In this document: one piece after another, positions 18,510-28,282 of the stretch
Layout of the letters: every line of letters begins with the position of its first letter
Position numbering within the stretch: the stretch's first letter is position 1
From: Paenibacillus mellifer
Lineage (GTDB): Bacteria; Bacillota; Bacilli; Paenibacillales; Paenibacillaceae
Assembly: GCF_023195895.1 (NCBI RefSeq)
Contig: NZ_JALPRK010000008.1
Coordinates: forward strand, 1-64,000
DNA length: 64,000 nucleotides
Direction of reading: 5' to 3'
Position numbers and translations under genes: made by a program
Notes under the pieces: generated by a model
What the model saw: the letters and a program-made list of their open reading frames with translations, nothing else
What the model was told of the DNA's origin: nothing
The model's database searches: none

Positions 18510-19748
18510 TTACGCTTCGTATTTCTTCATAATGATCGTGGCGTTATGTCCGCCGAATCCAAATGAATTGGACATCGTAACGCGCACATCCGCACGTCTG
18601 GCTTCGTTCGGAACGTAGTCCAGATCGCATTCCGGATCCGGATGCTCCAGGTTGATCGTTGGCGGAATGACGCCATGCTGCAGTGTAAGTCCGCAAATAA
18701 CGCCTTCTACCCCGCCAGCAGCTCCAAGTAAATGACCGGTCATCGATTTCGTCGAGCTGACGGCCACTTTATAGGCATGATCGCCAAGCGCACGCTTGAT
18801 GGCAATCGTCTCCGAGCGGTCCCCGACCGGTGTCGAGGTGCCATGGGCGTTGATGTAATCCACTTCCTCCGGCGCGATGCCGGCATCGCGAATCGCCATC
18901 TTCATGCAGCGCTCCGGACCGTTCGGGTCCGGTTCTGTCATGTGATGGGCGTCCCCGCTCAAGCCGTAGCCAATAATTTCGCCGTAGATTTTGGCGCCGC
19001 GTTTCAACGCATGCTCCAGCGATTCCAGGATCAGAACGCCAGCGCCTTCGCCCATGACGAAGCCGTCGCGTTCCAGATCAAACGGCCGGCTGGCTTTTTC
19101 CGGTTCGTCGTTGCGAGTCGACATCGCCCGCATGGAACAGAACCCCGCCATACCGGTCGGACGGATCGTTGCTTCCGCGCCGCCGCAAATCATCACATCG
19201 GCATCACCCCGCTGGATGAGCTTGTACGAATCGCCAATGGAATGAGTTCCGGTCGCGCACGCAGTCACCGCCGTCGTGTTCGGACCCTTTGCCCCGAACA
19301 GGATGGATACATGGCCTGAGGCCATATTGGCAATCATCATAGGAATAAAAAATGGGCTGACACGTTTCGGACCTTTCTCCAGCAAAATGTTATGCTGGTC
19401 TTCCCAAGTTCCGAGACCGCCGATCCCCGAACCGATCATCACGCCTACCCGCTCCGGGTCGGCCTGCTCGGCAATATTAAGTCCGCTGTCATTCATTGCG
19501 TTAACCGCGGCAGCGGTTGCAAACTGCACGAAACGGTCCATTTTCCGCGCTTCCTTGCGATCGACATAATCCTCAGGATTAAAATCTTTCACGGAAGCCG
19601 CAATTTGCGTCGGGTATTCGCTGACGTCGAAAGCTTCGACTCTCGAAACACCGGATTTCCCCTGAATCAGGTTATTCCACAGCGTATCGAGGTCATGGCC
19701 CAGCGCCGTCACGAGCCCCATTCCCGTTACTACTACTCTATGTTTCAA
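18510..19748 (-). CDS. fabF: 3-oxoacyl-ACP synthase II
   Basis: 412 residues from TTG 19748: GAGGTGA lies 6-7 bp upstream and gives the family N-terminus [16 protein letters not shown]; a GTG two codons earlier is too close. FabF condenses malonyl-ACP with acyl-ACP during chain elongation in the cytoplasm. The catalytic Cys164 lies in [13 protein letters not shown], the two His in [11 protein letters not shown] and [12 protein letters not shown], and the C-terminal [10 protein letters not shown] is typical. It follows acpP with a 129-bp gap containing a hairpin. Confidence 0.97.
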   Translation of the reverse strand: MKHRVVVTGMGLVTALGHDLDTLWNNLIQGKSGVSRVEAFDVSEYPTQIAASVKDFNPEDYVDRKEARKMDRFVQFATAAAVNAMNDSGLNIAEQADPERVGVMIGSGIGGLGTWEDQHNILLEKGPKRVSPFFIPMMIANMASGHVSILFGAKGPNTTAVTACATGTHSIGDSYKLIQRGDADVMICGGAEATIRPTGMAGFCSMRAMSTRNDEPEKASRPFDLERDGFVMGEGAGVLILESLEHALKRGAKIYGEIIGYGLSGDAHHMTEPDPNGPERCMKMAIRDAGIAPEEVDYINAHGTSTPVGDRSETIAIKRALGDHAYKVAVSSTKSMTGHLLGAAGGVEGVICGLTLQHGVIPPTINLEHPDPECDLDYVPNEARRADVRVTMSNSFGFGGHNATIIMKKYEA

Positions 19749-19832
19749 ACACACTCACCTCGTATGGACTTCATGTGTACTTATCATTCCTGGTTTAAAG
19801 CACGAATGCTTGTAGAGGGTAAAGATGAGGAG

Positions 19833-19866
19833 AAGTCCCGCCTGCTTAGTAGGAGGTACGGGACTT
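19833..19866 (-). promoter_or_regulatory. hairpin in the acpP-fabF gap
   Basis: AAGTCCCG at 19833-19840 pairs with CGGGACTT at 19859-19866, with a further CCTNCTTAG/TAGG pairing inside. No T run follows on the minus strand, so it is more likely an mRNA-stability or processing element than a terminator. The role is inference. Confidence 0.35.
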
Positions 19867-19877
19867 TGGGATGACAA

Positions 19878-20111
19878 TTAGGTATGAGATTGTATGTAGT
19901 TTACAACTTCACCTACAGTCGTAATCTTCTCTGCATCTTCGTCGGAAATTTCCAGATCGAATTCATCTTCCAATTCCATAACCAATTCAACTACGTCAAG
20001 CGAATCCGCACCCAAGTCGTCTTTAAAAGACGCTTCTAGTGTCACTTCGGCTTCATCAGCGCCGAGGCGATCGACTACAATGCGTTTTACGCGATCCAAT
20101 ACATCGGACAT
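19878..20111 (-). CDS. acpP: acyl carrier protein
   Basis: 77 residues from ATG 20111, preceded by GAGGAGGTGAACCGG. ACP carries growing acyl chains on phosphopantetheine attached to Ser37 in the conserved [15 protein letters not shown]. The protein is acidic with four helices, as expected. It lies between fabG and fabF in the FapR regulon, as in related genomes. Confidence 0.98.
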   Translation of the reverse strand: MSDVLDRVKRIVVDRLGADEAEVTLEASFKDDLGADSLDVVELVMELEDEFDLEISDEDAEKITTVGEVVNYIQSHT

Positions 20112-20180
20112 CCGGTTCACCTCCTCTTTGGTATTATAAGAGATTTGAAGTTAAAATGCCATAGAAGCGAAAGGCGCGAT

Positions 20181-20930
20181 TTACATATACATTCCGCCGT
20201 CCACGTGCAGCGTCTGTCCGGTCATATAGGCCGCGCTGTCCGAAGCGAGGAACAGAACCACGCTTGCGATTTCCTCCGGCTGTCCCAAACGGGCCAACGG
20301 GATATCCCCGAGCAGTTTCTGGCGATATTCCTCCGGAAGCTCGCCCGTCATGTCGGTATCGATAAACCCGGGAGCAACGCAGTTTACGGTGATCCCGCGC
20401 GAAGCCAGTTCACGGGCCGATGACTTCGTTAAGCCAATGACCCCGGCCTTCGCGGCGACATAGTTTGCCTGCCCCGCGTTGCCGAGTACACCAACTACGG
20501 AAGAGATGTTGATAATTCGTCCCGAGCGCTGCTTCATCATTGGACGAGTTACGGCTTTGATCCCGTTGAATACGCCCTTCAGGTTCGTCTCGATGACTTG
20601 GTCAAATTCTTCTTCCTTCATACGCATAATTAAATTATCTCTTGTAATTCCTGCGTTATTCACCAGAATATCAATCCGACCCCAAGCTTCGAGCACGGAC
20701 TTCACCATTTCCTCGAACTGCTCGCTGCTGCCAACATGCGCTTTGGCGGCGTAAGCTTTCACACCAAGCGCCTCGATTTCGGAAACGACGCGGGCGGCAG
20801 CTTCCTCATTCCCCGCATAGTTGACGACAACGTCGGCTCCTGCCTCGGCCAATGCAAGCGCGATGCTGCGGCCGATTCCGCGGGAAGCCCCGGTCACCAA
20901 AGCGGTTTTACCTTGAAGAGGTTTGCTCAA
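20181..20930 (-). CDS. fabG: 3-oxoacyl-ACP reductase
   Basis: 249 residues from TTG 20930; AAAGGAG is 9 bp upstream, whereas the earlier TTG at 20939 directly abuts it. FabG reduces 3-oxoacyl-ACP with NADPH. It is a classic short-chain dehydrogenase: cofactor motif TGASRGIG (13-20), NNAG (91-94), catalytic Ser143 or Ser144, Tyr157 and Lys161 in the ANYVAAKAG block, and the C-terminal [14 protein letters not shown]. It is followed by acpP. Confidence 0.97.
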   Translation of the reverse strand: MSKPLQGKTALVTGASRGIGRSIALALAEAGADVVVNYAGNEEAAARVVSEIEALGVKAYAAKAHVGSSEQFEEMVKSVLEAWGRIDILVNNAGITRDNLIMRMKEEEFDQVIETNLKGVFNGIKAVTRPMMKQRSGRIINISSVVGVLGNAGQANYVAAKAGVIGLTKSSARELASRGITVNCVAPGFIDTDMTGELPEEYRQKLLGDIPLARLGQPEEIASVVLFLASDSAAYMTGQTLHVDGGMYM

Positions 20931-21067
20931 ACGGTTCAACTCCTTTCGCCTTATTTATGAAACACATTCAAATCAAACTCTGTCTTGCTTTAACATAATC
21001 TCATCGCCATTCCTTGAGCCATACGGCACCTTTGCGGCGAAGGTCTATCTTCGGCCTTCTCGGCCGG

Positions 21068-22003
21068 TTAAATTAAGGCTGCAGCCGTCTGTTCCAGGCT
21101 GTCCAGGCTGCTGACATTCAAGAGCCGCACGGATTTATCGATCTTCTTGATCAATCCGGTCAGCACGCTGCCGGGCCCGATCTCCACGAAAGTATCCACT
21201 CCCTGCGAGAGGAGCCAACCCACGCTATCCTCCCAAAGAACAGGGGAATAAACCTGGCGTACCAGCAAATCCTTGATCTCCGCTCCATGTTGCACCGGAC
21301 GAGCCGTTACATTCGCCACAACCGGAATCTCAGCGTCGCGGAACGAGGCGGCGGACAACCGTTCGCCCAGCCGCTCAGCCGCCGTCTTCATGAGAGAGGA
21401 ATGGAACGGTCCGCTCACCTCGAGCGGGATCGCCCGTTTGGCGCCGATCTCCTTCACCCGCTCAACAACAAGGGTAACCCCTTCTTGGTTTCCCGAAACT
21501 ACGATCTGTCCCGGACAATTCACATTAGCCAGCTCAACCAGCGCACCGCCGGCAGTAATATCCGCACATAGCTGCGCAAGTGCTTCGCGTTCACCGCCGA
21601 GCACCGCAGCCATCGCGCCTTGTCCGCCGGGCACCGCCTGCTCCATGTATTCGCCGCGTGCTCGTACGAGCTTCACGGCATCCTCAAATCCCAAGACGCC
21701 AGCGGCTGTCAGTGCGCTGTACTCGCCTAAGCTATGGCCGGCGACGTAGTCCGGCTTGAAGCCTTTCGCCGCAAACGCCTCGTACAACGCTACGCTTGTC
21801 GTCAACAGCGCCGGCTGCGTATTGGCTGTTTGCTTCAGCTCGGTGTCCGGTCCTTCGAAGATCAAGCCGCTGAGCGAAAAGCCAAGCTGTTCATCGGCCG
21901 TTTCGAAACGCGCTCGCGCTGCCGGCAACGCATCATATATATCCTTGCCCATTCCTACGCTTTGGGAACCCTGTCCCGGAAAAACAAACGCGATTTTGCC
22001 CAT
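21068..22003 (-). CDS. fabD: malonyl-CoA:ACP transacylase
   Basis: 311 residues from ATG 22003 (GGGAGTGCACAGG upstream). FabD moves malonyl from CoA to ACP, supplying extender units. The N-terminus KIAFVFPGQGSQSVGMG and the nucleophile elbow GHSLGEYSALTAAG (Ser91) are diagnostic. An Arg in LVRARGEYMEQAVPGGQGAM and a His in SGPFHSSLM complete the active site. It lies between fabH and fabG. Confidence 0.97.
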   Translation of the reverse strand: MGKIAFVFPGQGSQSVGMGKDIYDALPAARARFETADEQLGFSLSGLIFEGPDTELKQTANTQPALLTTSVALYEAFAAKGFKPDYVAGHSLGEYSALTAAGVLGFEDAVKLVRARGEYMEQAVPGGQGAMAAVLGGEREALAQLCADITAGGALVELANVNCPGQIVVSGNQEGVTLVVERVKEIGAKRAIPLEVSGPFHSSLMKTAAERLGERLSAASFRDAEIPVVANVTARPVQHGAEIKDLLVRQVYSPVLWEDSVGWLLSQGVDTFVEIGPGSVLTGLIKKIDKSVRLLNVSSLDSLEQTAAALI

Positions 22004-22080
22004 CCTGTGCACTCCCTATCGTAAAAAATCAGGTTGATCGCCCTACACACGGCAGCGGGTGGCTCCCTCGAAAGCGCATC

Positions 22081-23079
22081 TTACCACACCAGCACAGACG
22101 CCCCCCAGGTTAATCCACCCCCGAAGCCGACCAGCAGGATGGTGTCGCCTTCCTTCATCCGGCCATCCTCCGCCGCTTCCACCAGTGCCAGCGGGATAGA
22201 AGCTGCCGATGTATTCGCGTATTTATCCACGTTGATGACGCATTTGTCCTCCGGCAAGTCCAAGCGCTGCATGGCCGATTGGATGATACGGATGTTCGCC
22301 TGATGAGGGACGAATAAATCAATGTCTTCTTTGCTCTTCCCGGCTTTGCGGAGCACTTCCTCAGTTGCCGAGCCCATCACGCGGACGGCAAATTTGAATA
22401 CCTCGCGCCCGTTCATGTAGATATAATGCTTGCGGTCCGCTACAGTAGCTTCCGAAGCCGGTAACCGTGAACCGCCTGCCTCCAGCTTCAGCAATTCGCC
22501 GCCGGCACCTTCCGCGCCGAGATCAAAGGACAAGAATCCACGACCTTCCGGTACCTCTCCAATGATGACGGCCCCTGCTCCGTCCCCAAACAACACGCAG
22601 GTGTTCCGGTCCGAATAATCCGTGATTCGGGACAACGTGTCCGCCCCAATCACCAGCGCGTTCCGGTACATCCCCGTTTGGATAAACCCATTCGCCGTCG
22701 CCATTCCATACACGAACCCCGAGCAGGCGGCGGACAAATCGAAAGCCGCAGCTTTTTTCGCGCCTAGCTTATCCTGCAAGATGCAAGCCGTCGACGGAAA
22801 TGCCGAATCCGGCGTTACGGTGGCTACGATAATCAGATCCAGCTCATCCGCCGTAAGACCAGCAGACTTTAAGGCACGAACAGCCGCTTCATAAGCCAGA
22901 TCGGAGGTTGCTTGCTCCGGAGCGGCGATATGCCGTTCTTTGATCCCCGTACGAGAAACGATCCACTCGTCGTTCGTATCCACCATTTTTTCCAAATCGG
23001 CATTCGTCAACACTTTTTCCGGCACGTATTTCCCGGTACCGATAATCCCTACCGAACGTAAATTATTCACTCTCGTCAC
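22081..23079 (-). CDS. fabH: 3-oxoacyl-ACP synthase III
   Basis: 332 residues from GTG 23079, immediately after the plsX stop; a second GTG three codons on (23070) is also possible. FabH starts fatty-acid synthesis by joining an acyl-CoA primer to malonyl-ACP; in Bacillota branched primers give iso and anteiso acids. The catalytic Cys is in LSAACSGFVYGM (residue 119 from the first start), the His in FVPHQANIRII and the Asn in DKYANTSAAS. It lies between plsX and fabD. Confidence 0.96.
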   Translation of the reverse strand: MTRVNNLRSVGIIGTGKYVPEKVLTNADLEKMVDTNDEWIVSRTGIKERHIAAPEQATSDLAYEAAVRALKSAGLTADELDLIIVATVTPDSAFPSTACILQDKLGAKKAAAFDLSAACSGFVYGMATANGFIQTGMYRNALVIGADTLSRITDYSDRNTCVLFGDGAGAVIIGEVPEGRGFLSFDLGAEGAGGELLKLEAGGSRLPASEATVADRKHYIYMNGREVFKFAVRVMGSATEEVLRKAGKSKEDIDLFVPHQANIRIIQSAMQRLDLPEDKCVINVDKYANTSAASIPLALVEAAEDGRMKEGDTILLVGFGGGLTWGASVLVW

Positions 23080-24066
23080 TCACTTCCCGCTGATTTCCCG
23101 TGCTATGCTCTCCGTCAGTTGGCTTTGGAGCGCCGTCCGCGCTTGGCGAACGGCATTCTTGATCGCGCCGCCGTCCGAGGACCCGTGCCCTTTTACGACC
23201 AGACCGCTAAGGCCTAGAAGGGGGGCGCCGCCATGTTCTTTATAATCCAGCGTCTTCTTCAAACCGCGCAGCGACGGCATCAGTACAGCCGCGGCCAGCT
23301 TGTTCTTCAGAGATTTGGAGAATTCCTTCTTCAGAATCGAAAACATCGTGCCCGCCGTGCCTTCCAGCGATTTCAGCAAAATGTTACCGGCAAAGCCGTC
23401 GCACACGAGTACATCGCAGGCACCGGTCAGAATATCCCGGGCCTCCACGTTTCCGACGAAATGAATCGGCAGTGTCTCGAGCAGTGGATAAGCCGCTTTA
23501 GTCAACTCATTCCCCTTCATCGCTTCCGTGCCGACATTCAACAATCCGACTCGCGGTTTCGCGATCCCGTGCACCTTTTCCCGGTAAATGCTGCCCATAA
23601 GCGCATATTGCGCCAGATGCTCCGGCTTGGCATCCATATTAGCGCCGAGATCGAGCGCAAGTACCCCGCGATCGTCGACCGTCGGGATCATCGGTGCCAA
23701 CGCCGGCCGTTCGATCCCTTCCATCCGTCCGACTACCAGCAGTCCCGTTGTCATCAATGCTCCGGTGTTGCCGGCGGAGATCATCGCCTCGGCTTCTCCT
23801 TCGCGAACAAGACGGCCGGCCACGACCATGGATGCGTCCTTTTTGCGGCGTACAGCCTTAACCGGTTCATCCTCCGCATCAATCACCTCGGATGCGTGTT
23901 GAATCCGTAAATTCGCCGGAGCGCCTTGCAGCATCGGCGCAAGCACCTGCTCGTCGCCGACCAGAATGATTTCGGTGTCGCCCCATTCCTTGGCTGCGGC
24001 CAACGCGCCTTCGACCGTGCTTTGCGGCGCGTGGTCCCCGCCCATGGCATCAATGGCGATTCTCAT
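23080..24066 (-). CDS. plsX: phosphate acyltransferase PlsX
   Basis: 328 residues. PlsX converts acyl-ACP to acyl-phosphate, the donor for PlsY in phospholipid synthesis, and works at the inner face of the membrane. The start [15 protein letters not shown] and the segments [34 protein letters not shown] and [15 protein letters not shown] are family hallmarks. The ATG lies inside the 3' end of fapR (17-bp overlap), with AGGAGGAAGTCAGC before it, so it is translationally coupled to its own regulator. Confidence 0.97.
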   Translation of the reverse strand: MRIAIDAMGGDHAPQSTVEGALAAAKEWGDTEIILVGDEQVLAPMLQGAPANLRIQHASEVIDAEDEPVKAVRRKKDASMVVAGRLVREGEAEAMISAGNTGALMTTGLLVVGRMEGIERPALAPMIPTVDDRGVLALDLGANMDAKPEHLAQYALMGSIYREKVHGIAKPRVGLLNVGTEAMKGNELTKAAYPLLETLPIHFVGNVEARDILTGACDVLVCDGFAGNILLKSLEGTAGTMFSILKKEFSKSLKNKLAAAVLMPSLRGLKKTLDYKEHGGAPLLGLSGLVVKGHGSSDGGAIKNAVRQARTALQSQLTESIAREISGK

Positions 24067-24682
24067 GCTGACTTCCTCCTTCTGGATTGTCGTCTCCGGT
24101 GGACCGGTAGATGACGAAATTCCCCTGGAATACCATTTCTTCGCCTACGTAGGTAAACACCTCGACCTTAGCTTTACCTTTCTGGCCGGAGCTTGGCCTT
24201 ACGTAAGCTTTCGCAATACACTTCTCCCCTAGATGAACCGATCGGACAAACCGGATATCCGCGGAGAACGTCAAAGCGATTTCATCGTTGATTACGGCCA
24301 CGGCCAAGGAGTTGGCCTGTGCAAACACGTGATGTCCACGGGCGATCCCCGTTCGGGAGAACACGTGCTCCTCGCGGATTTCAAAAATGGAGATCCCACT
24401 CTTGTCCAATTGCAAATCGACGATTTCCCCAATGACCTCATGCAGCGGCAAGGAACGAACCTGGTCGTAGGATCGTTCGGCCATCAGCTTCATCCGTTCC
24501 CGAAGCTCGGGGATGCCCAGCTCCATCCGGTCAAGCCGGATCGTCTGAATACTGACCTTCAGCTGACGAGTCAGCTCCTGGTCCGTAATAAACGGATTGG
24601 CTTCTATCATTTGGACGAGTTGCTGCTGCCTCGCCCGCTTCGGCAATCGTTCGATGGGTATCCCCCCCTGAAGATTAAACAA
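24050..24682 (-). CDS. fapR: fatty-acid biosynthesis repressor FapR
   Basis: Up to 210 residues. FapR represses lipid synthesis genes and is released by malonyl-CoA. The N-terminal helix-turn-helix (about 25-65, [21 protein letters not shown]) is followed by the linker IPELRERM and a C-terminal hot-dog domain with [20 protein letters not shown], where malonyl-CoA binds. The TTG at 24682 is the longest possible start; GGGGGG near 24664 favours a start a little further in, so the first 10-15 residues are uncertain. A FapR-type operator lies upstream, suggesting autoregulation. Confidence 0.94.
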   Translation of the reverse strand: MFNLQGGIPIERLPKRARQQQLVQMIEANPFITDQELTRQLKVSIQTIRLDRMELGIPELRERMKLMAERSYDQVRSLPLHEVIGEIVDLQLDKSGISIFEIREEHVFSRTGIARGHHVFAQANSLAVAVINDEIALTFSADIRFVRSVHLGEKCIAKAYVRPSSGQKGKAKVEVFTYVGEEMVFQGNFVIYRSTGDDNPEGGSQHENRH

Positions 24683-24740
24683 ACCATGACGTACTATCTA
24701 TAGATCAACGATTCTTTATATGTAAATTTAGCGAAGTTCT

Positions 24741-24757
24741 TTAGAACCTGGTACTAA
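24741..24757. promoter_or_regulatory. FapR operator upstream of fapR
   Basis: TTAGAACCTGGTACTAA is one base away from the palindromic FapR consensus TTAGTACCTGRTACTAA as I recall it. It lies just downstream of a minus-strand TATACT hexamer and 58 bp before the longest fapR start. A second possible promoter (TTTACA, 18 bp, TATAGA) lies closer to the gene. Confidence 0.8.
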
Positions 24758-24835
24758 AAAGTAGTATAAAGCATCCTGCCCCAAAAGAAAAGCGAAATCA
24801 CCATAAACCTTTAGTGAAGCTAGGCCGAAGAAGGC

Positions 24836-24869
24836 AAAAAAAATAGCACCTCATCGAAATGAAGTACTA
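24836..24869 (-). terminator. terminator after rpmF
   Basis: An 11-bp stem (24859-24869 with 24844-24854, two G-T pairs) closed by a TTCG tetraloop and followed by eight T on the minus strand. It separates rpmF from the fapR promoter region. Confidence 0.9.
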
Positions 24870-24891
24870 CTTTGAGTTGGGCGCCTAAAGC

Positions 24892-25065
24892 TTATTGGCC
24901 GATAATTTCTCTCGATTTGTATGTTCCGCAAACTTTGCATACGTGGTGAGCAAGCTTCAATTCTCCGCATTGTTCACATTTTACCATGCCCGGCACAGCC
25001 AATTTGAAATGCGTGCGGCGTTTGTCGCGGCGCGTTTTGGACGTTCTCCGTTGAGGTACTGCCAT
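24892..25065 (-). CDS. rpmF: 50S ribosomal protein L32
   Basis: 57 residues from ATG 25065, preceded by AAGGAGGTGGGAACC. The N-terminus [19 protein letters not shown] is the L32 signature. Four Cys in [18 protein letters not shown] form a zinc ribbon, so this is the zinc-binding form. It follows the YceD gene by about 60 bp, the conserved yceD-rpmF pair found ahead of lipid genes in many bacteria. Confidence 0.97.
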   Translation of the reverse strand: MAVPQRRTSKTRRDKRRTHFKLAVPGMVKCEQCGELKLAHHVCKVCGTYKSREIIGQ

Positions 25066-25122
25066 GGTTCCCACCTCCTTATCAAGTCAACCCTAACCGT
25101 GGCTTATTCCTTGTTTACTTGC

Positions 25123-25644
25123 TTATTTTTTGAAAAAATCGCCGAGCGCTGCGAGCCGCGGGTCGATTACTTCCCTGTTGCAGCCGCATTCCTGTTCGTT
25201 CAGATCAGCCCCGCAATTCGGGCAAAGCCCTTTACAGGATTCCTGACACAGAGCGGCATACGGAAGGTGAAGCAACAGCGTTTCTTCCACATACGGCACC
25301 AAATCGACTTTGTCGTCGGCGACATATTGCAAGTCATCGTCTTCGTCCTGCGTCTGCATGTCCGTCTCGGGAGCCTCGCCTTGTTTGAAGCTTTCTGCAA
25401 ATTCCGCTTGTACGACCTGTTTCAAAGGCTTCAAACACCGAGAACAGGTCATATCGAGCTCCGCCGTCAGCTTGCCCTTGACTTCGACTACGTCTCCGCC
25501 AACAGCTTCCGCCTGCAAATCAACTTGCAGTGGACCCATTGCGAGAATGTCCTTGCGACCTTTAACAACACGGCTCACGTCCAAGCTCTGATAAATCTTC
25601 ACCGGAGCTTCAGACGAGGTCACCTGACGCAAATTGATATACAT
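25123..25644 (-). CDS. YceD/DUF177 family protein
   Basis: 173 residues from ATG 25644, chosen because GGAG is 8 bp upstream; an ATG two codons earlier is too close. The family (YceD, Bacillus YlbN) accompanies rpmF and, in E. coli and plants, is linked to 23S rRNA accumulation. Two Cys pairs, CSRCLKPL in the middle and CPNCGADLNEQECGC near the end, suggest bound zinc. The acidic linker ETDMQTQDEDDD separates the two halves. The precise activity is unproven. Confidence 0.9.
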   Translation of the reverse strand: MYINLRQVTSSEAPVKIYQSLDVSRVVKGRKDILAMGPLQVDLQAEAVGGDVVEVKGKLTAELDMTCSRCLKPLKQVVQAEFAESFKQGEAPETDMQTQDEDDDLQYVADDKVDLVPYVEETLLLHLPYAALCQESCKGLCPNCGADLNEQECGCNREVIDPRLAALGDFFKK

Positions 25645-25828
25645 CAGCATCACTCCAAACAAACAAAAATTATTATACCGATTTTAAGTAAGTTTTGTCA
25701 ACAATAAAGCTATTCTTTCAGTGAAAACACCGCTGCCGGCTCCATCCTTGTAGCTCCGCTATCATTTCATGGTATATTCATAGGTGAAGAATCCACCCCA
25801 ATCCCTGGAAAACAAGGAGTAGAACCCT

Positions 25829-27076
25829 TTGAATATCGTTGGTATTATTGTCGAATATAATCCGCTGCATAACGGTCACGCTCATCATTTCGCCGAAGCC
25901 AAACGGCTAGCCGGCGCCGATGCGGTAGTCGCTGTCATGAGCGGCGATTTCCTGCAGCGCGGCGAGCCGGCACTCGTCGACAAGTGGGCGCGGGCGGAGA
26001 TGGCTCTCCGCCTCGGAGTTGACGTCGTGCTGGAGCTGCCGGTCGCTTACGCGGTCCAGCCGGCGGAGTGGTTCGCCTACGGCGCCGTGGCCTTGCTGGA
26101 TGCGACGGGGGTCACGACGCATCTGTGCTTCGGCAGTGAAGCCGGCGCGCTTACGGCGCTGCTGCCGCTGGCCGAGCGGCTGGCCGCCGAACCGCAGGCG
26201 CTGCGGGCGGCCCTCGCGGAGGAGCTCGCCACCGGGGCGAGCTACCCCGCGGCCTACGCCGCCGCAGCCGCACGCACGCTCGGCGGCGACGCCGCCGCAG
26301 CGCGATCGCTATTGGAGCAGCCCAACAACAGTTTGGGGCTGCACTACCTGATCGCGCTGCGGCGGCTTCGCAGCGGCATCGCGCCGGCCACCGTCCAGCG
26401 CCGGGCCGCAGGTCACGGCGATGTAGCGCCGAAGGATGCAAGCATCGCCAGCGCCACCGCCGTGCGGCGGCTGATCGCCGGCGGCGGCCGCGCCGCAGCC
26501 GCGCCGTATCTCCCGCCGTACACGGCGGAGATCCTCACCCGCGAGTTCGCGGCGGGCCGCGGGCCCGTGACGTGGGAGAGCTTGGCCGCGCCGCTCTTCC
26601 ATCAGCTGCTCCTGGCCGCGCCGGAGCAGCTCGCCGCCCTTCACGAGGTGACGGAAGGACTGGAACACCGGATCAAAAAAACGCTGCCCCGCCTATCCCA
26701 ACCTACGGTTACCGAGCTATTGGGACAACTCAAAACTAAACGCTATACCCATACGAAGCTGCAACGTATGCTTCTGCATATTCTCCTGCAACACCCCCGC
26801 GAGTTGTTGACACCCGAGGCGTTGGCTCAGGGCCCGGGTTATCTGCGGGTGCTTGGCTTCAGCGAAGCCGGACAGCAGCTGCTAAAGAAGATGAAGCAAA
26901 CGGCACGGCTGCCGATCATCACAAGGGCCGCTGAGCTCGATCATCCGCAACTGGCCCTCGATATTCGGGCTGCAGCCGCTTATGCCAACGCGATGCCTCA
27001 GCGCCAAACGGAGGAGTTGCTGCGCGAATACCGTCAGGCGCCTCTACGTATAGAAGACGACCGCCCTAGATCATGA
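25829..27076 (+). CDS. tmcAL: tRNA(Met) cytidine acetate ligase TmcAL
   Basis: 415 residues from TTG 25829 (AAGGAGTAGAACCCT upstream). TmcAL activates acetate with ATP and acetylates C34 of elongator tRNA-Met. The nucleotidyltransferase start has NPLHNGHAHH (HNGH at 14-17) and the MSGDFLQRGEPALVDKW block. The middle (about residues 100-270, DNA 26,130-26,650) is very Ala- and Arg-rich with much higher GC than the rest, while both ends look normal. It overlaps ylbL tail to tail by 6 bp. Synteny matches Bacillus ylbM. Confidence 0.94.
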   Translation: MNIVGIIVEYNPLHNGHAHHFAEAKRLAGADAVVAVMSGDFLQRGEPALVDKWARAEMALRLGVDVVLELPVAYAVQPAEWFAYGAVALLDATGVTTHLCFGSEAGALTALLPLAERLAAEPQALRAALAEELATGASYPAAYAAAAARTLGGDAAAARSLLEQPNNSLGLHYLIALRRLRSGIAPATVQRRAAGHGDVAPKDASIASATAVRRLIAGGGRAAAAPYLPPYTAEILTREFAAGRGPVTWESLAAPLFHQLLLAAPEQLAALHEVTEGLEHRIKKTLPRLSQPTVTELLGQLKTKRYTHTKLQRMLLHILLQHPRELLTPEALAQGPGYLRVLGFSEAGQQLLKKMKQTARLPIITRAAELDHPQLALDIRAAAAYANAMPQRQTEELLREYRQAPLRIEDDRPRS

Positions 27077-28099
27077 TGCTTTCGGCTCCAGCGTAGCCAA
27101 ATAGTCCAGGGCGTCGTCCAGCTTTTTCACCGGTACCAGCTTCATTTTCGAACCGATTTCCTCCGCTTTCGCTTTGGCGTCTTTATAGTTTGCCTCCGGC
27201 ACGAAAAATATTTCCGCCTTCTCCCGGTCCGAAGCCACAATCTTAAACTGGACCCCGCCGATCGCCCCAACCGTCCTATCCTCCGCAATCGTGCCGGTAC
27301 CGGCCACTCGGTAGCCATGACTCAGATCGCCCGGAGTCAGCTGATTGTAGATCTCGAGCGTAAACATGAGGCCGGCTGAAGGGCCGCCAATACGCGTGTC
27401 TACAAACTGCACTTCCTTGGCTTTATCGGCCGCTTGTACCTTACGGAGTTCGCCCACCGTCACGCCCAAGCCTGCTTTACGTCCTCCGTCGGCCGTTTTA
27501 ATCTCCACGAGTTCCACCTCTTGGTCCACGGCTTTGCCGTTACGCTCCAGTTGGAGTTTCACTCGATCCCCCGGTTGATTGTCTTGAAGCAGGACGCCAA
27601 GATCCTCAAATTGCTTCACCGGCTGACCGTTCACTTTCCGAATGATATCCCCGGGATGGAAATCCCCTTTCGGCTGGCTTTCCTTGGATAAGCCGACGAT
27701 AAATACGTACTCCGAGACGACGTCGTATTTAACGCCCGCCTTGTTATACGCGGCCAAGATTGCATTCGACTGAGAGCTGCTCATATAATAGCGCTGCTGA
27801 GTTTCGTATTCCTCATCATTTCGGTCCGGTTCCTTGCGGACGATTTCGGCATGTTTGTTGAAACGCGCAGTCGCCAGCATCCAAACGTTGGCATAACTAA
27901 CCGAAACCGTTGTCAACATAAACGTTCCTTTTTCCTCCGAATCCCCTGACTTAATCGAGACCATTGGTTTGATTTCCTCCGCCGTCCCCGGTTGATTGAT
28001 CATGTACGGGGTTGACATGTAGACAACGACATAAACAATCACCGCGAGGGTCAGGACGTACAGCCCCGATTTGATCGCTTTGGCTCTGGATTGCCGCAT
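27071..28099 (-). CDS. YlbL/SepM-type PDZ-Lon protease
   Basis: 342 residues from ATG 28099 (GGAAGGGAGGAGAACCGG upstream); a longer frame lacks a site. One membrane helix (about 12-28) anchors it facing out. A PDZ domain spans about 130-200 (DFHPGDIIRKVNGQPV), then a Lon-type proteolytic domain with the dyad Ser241 (IGGPSAGLMFTLE) and Lys286 (GGVQFKIVAS). In streptococci SepM trims a peptide pheromone; B. subtilis YlbL links to DNA-damage checkpoint recovery. The last 6 bp are shared with convergent tmcAL. Confidence 0.94.
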   Translation of the reverse strand: MRQSRAKAIKSGLYVLTLAVIVYVVVYMSTPYMINQPGTAEEIKPMVSIKSGDSEEKGTFMLTTVSVSYANVWMLATARFNKHAEIVRKEPDRNDEEYETQQRYYMSSSQSNAILAAYNKAGVKYDVVSEYVFIVGLSKESQPKGDFHPGDIIRKVNGQPVKQFEDLGVLLQDNQPGDRVKLQLERNGKAVDQEVELVEIKTADGGRKAGLGVTVGELRKVQAADKAKEVQFVDTRIGGPSAGLMFTLEIYNQLTPGDLSHGYRVAGTGTIAEDRTVGAIGGVQFKIVASDREKAEIFFVPEANYKDAKAKAEEIGSKMKLVPVKKLDDALDYLATLEPKAS

Positions 28100-28282
28100 C
28101 CGGTTCTCCTCCCTTCCTGTACAGCGGCGTAAGAACCCTCGTCTTCCGTCCGCATTCGTCTTAATGCGATGCTTCGCTCCATGAAACCGGTAGTCTGTCC
28201 TTAGCGCCTGATGCATAGCATGTATTATGCGCTGAATTGCTATCGGTCTTTATCTAATGACAAAGAAGGTGGATCTATACAT

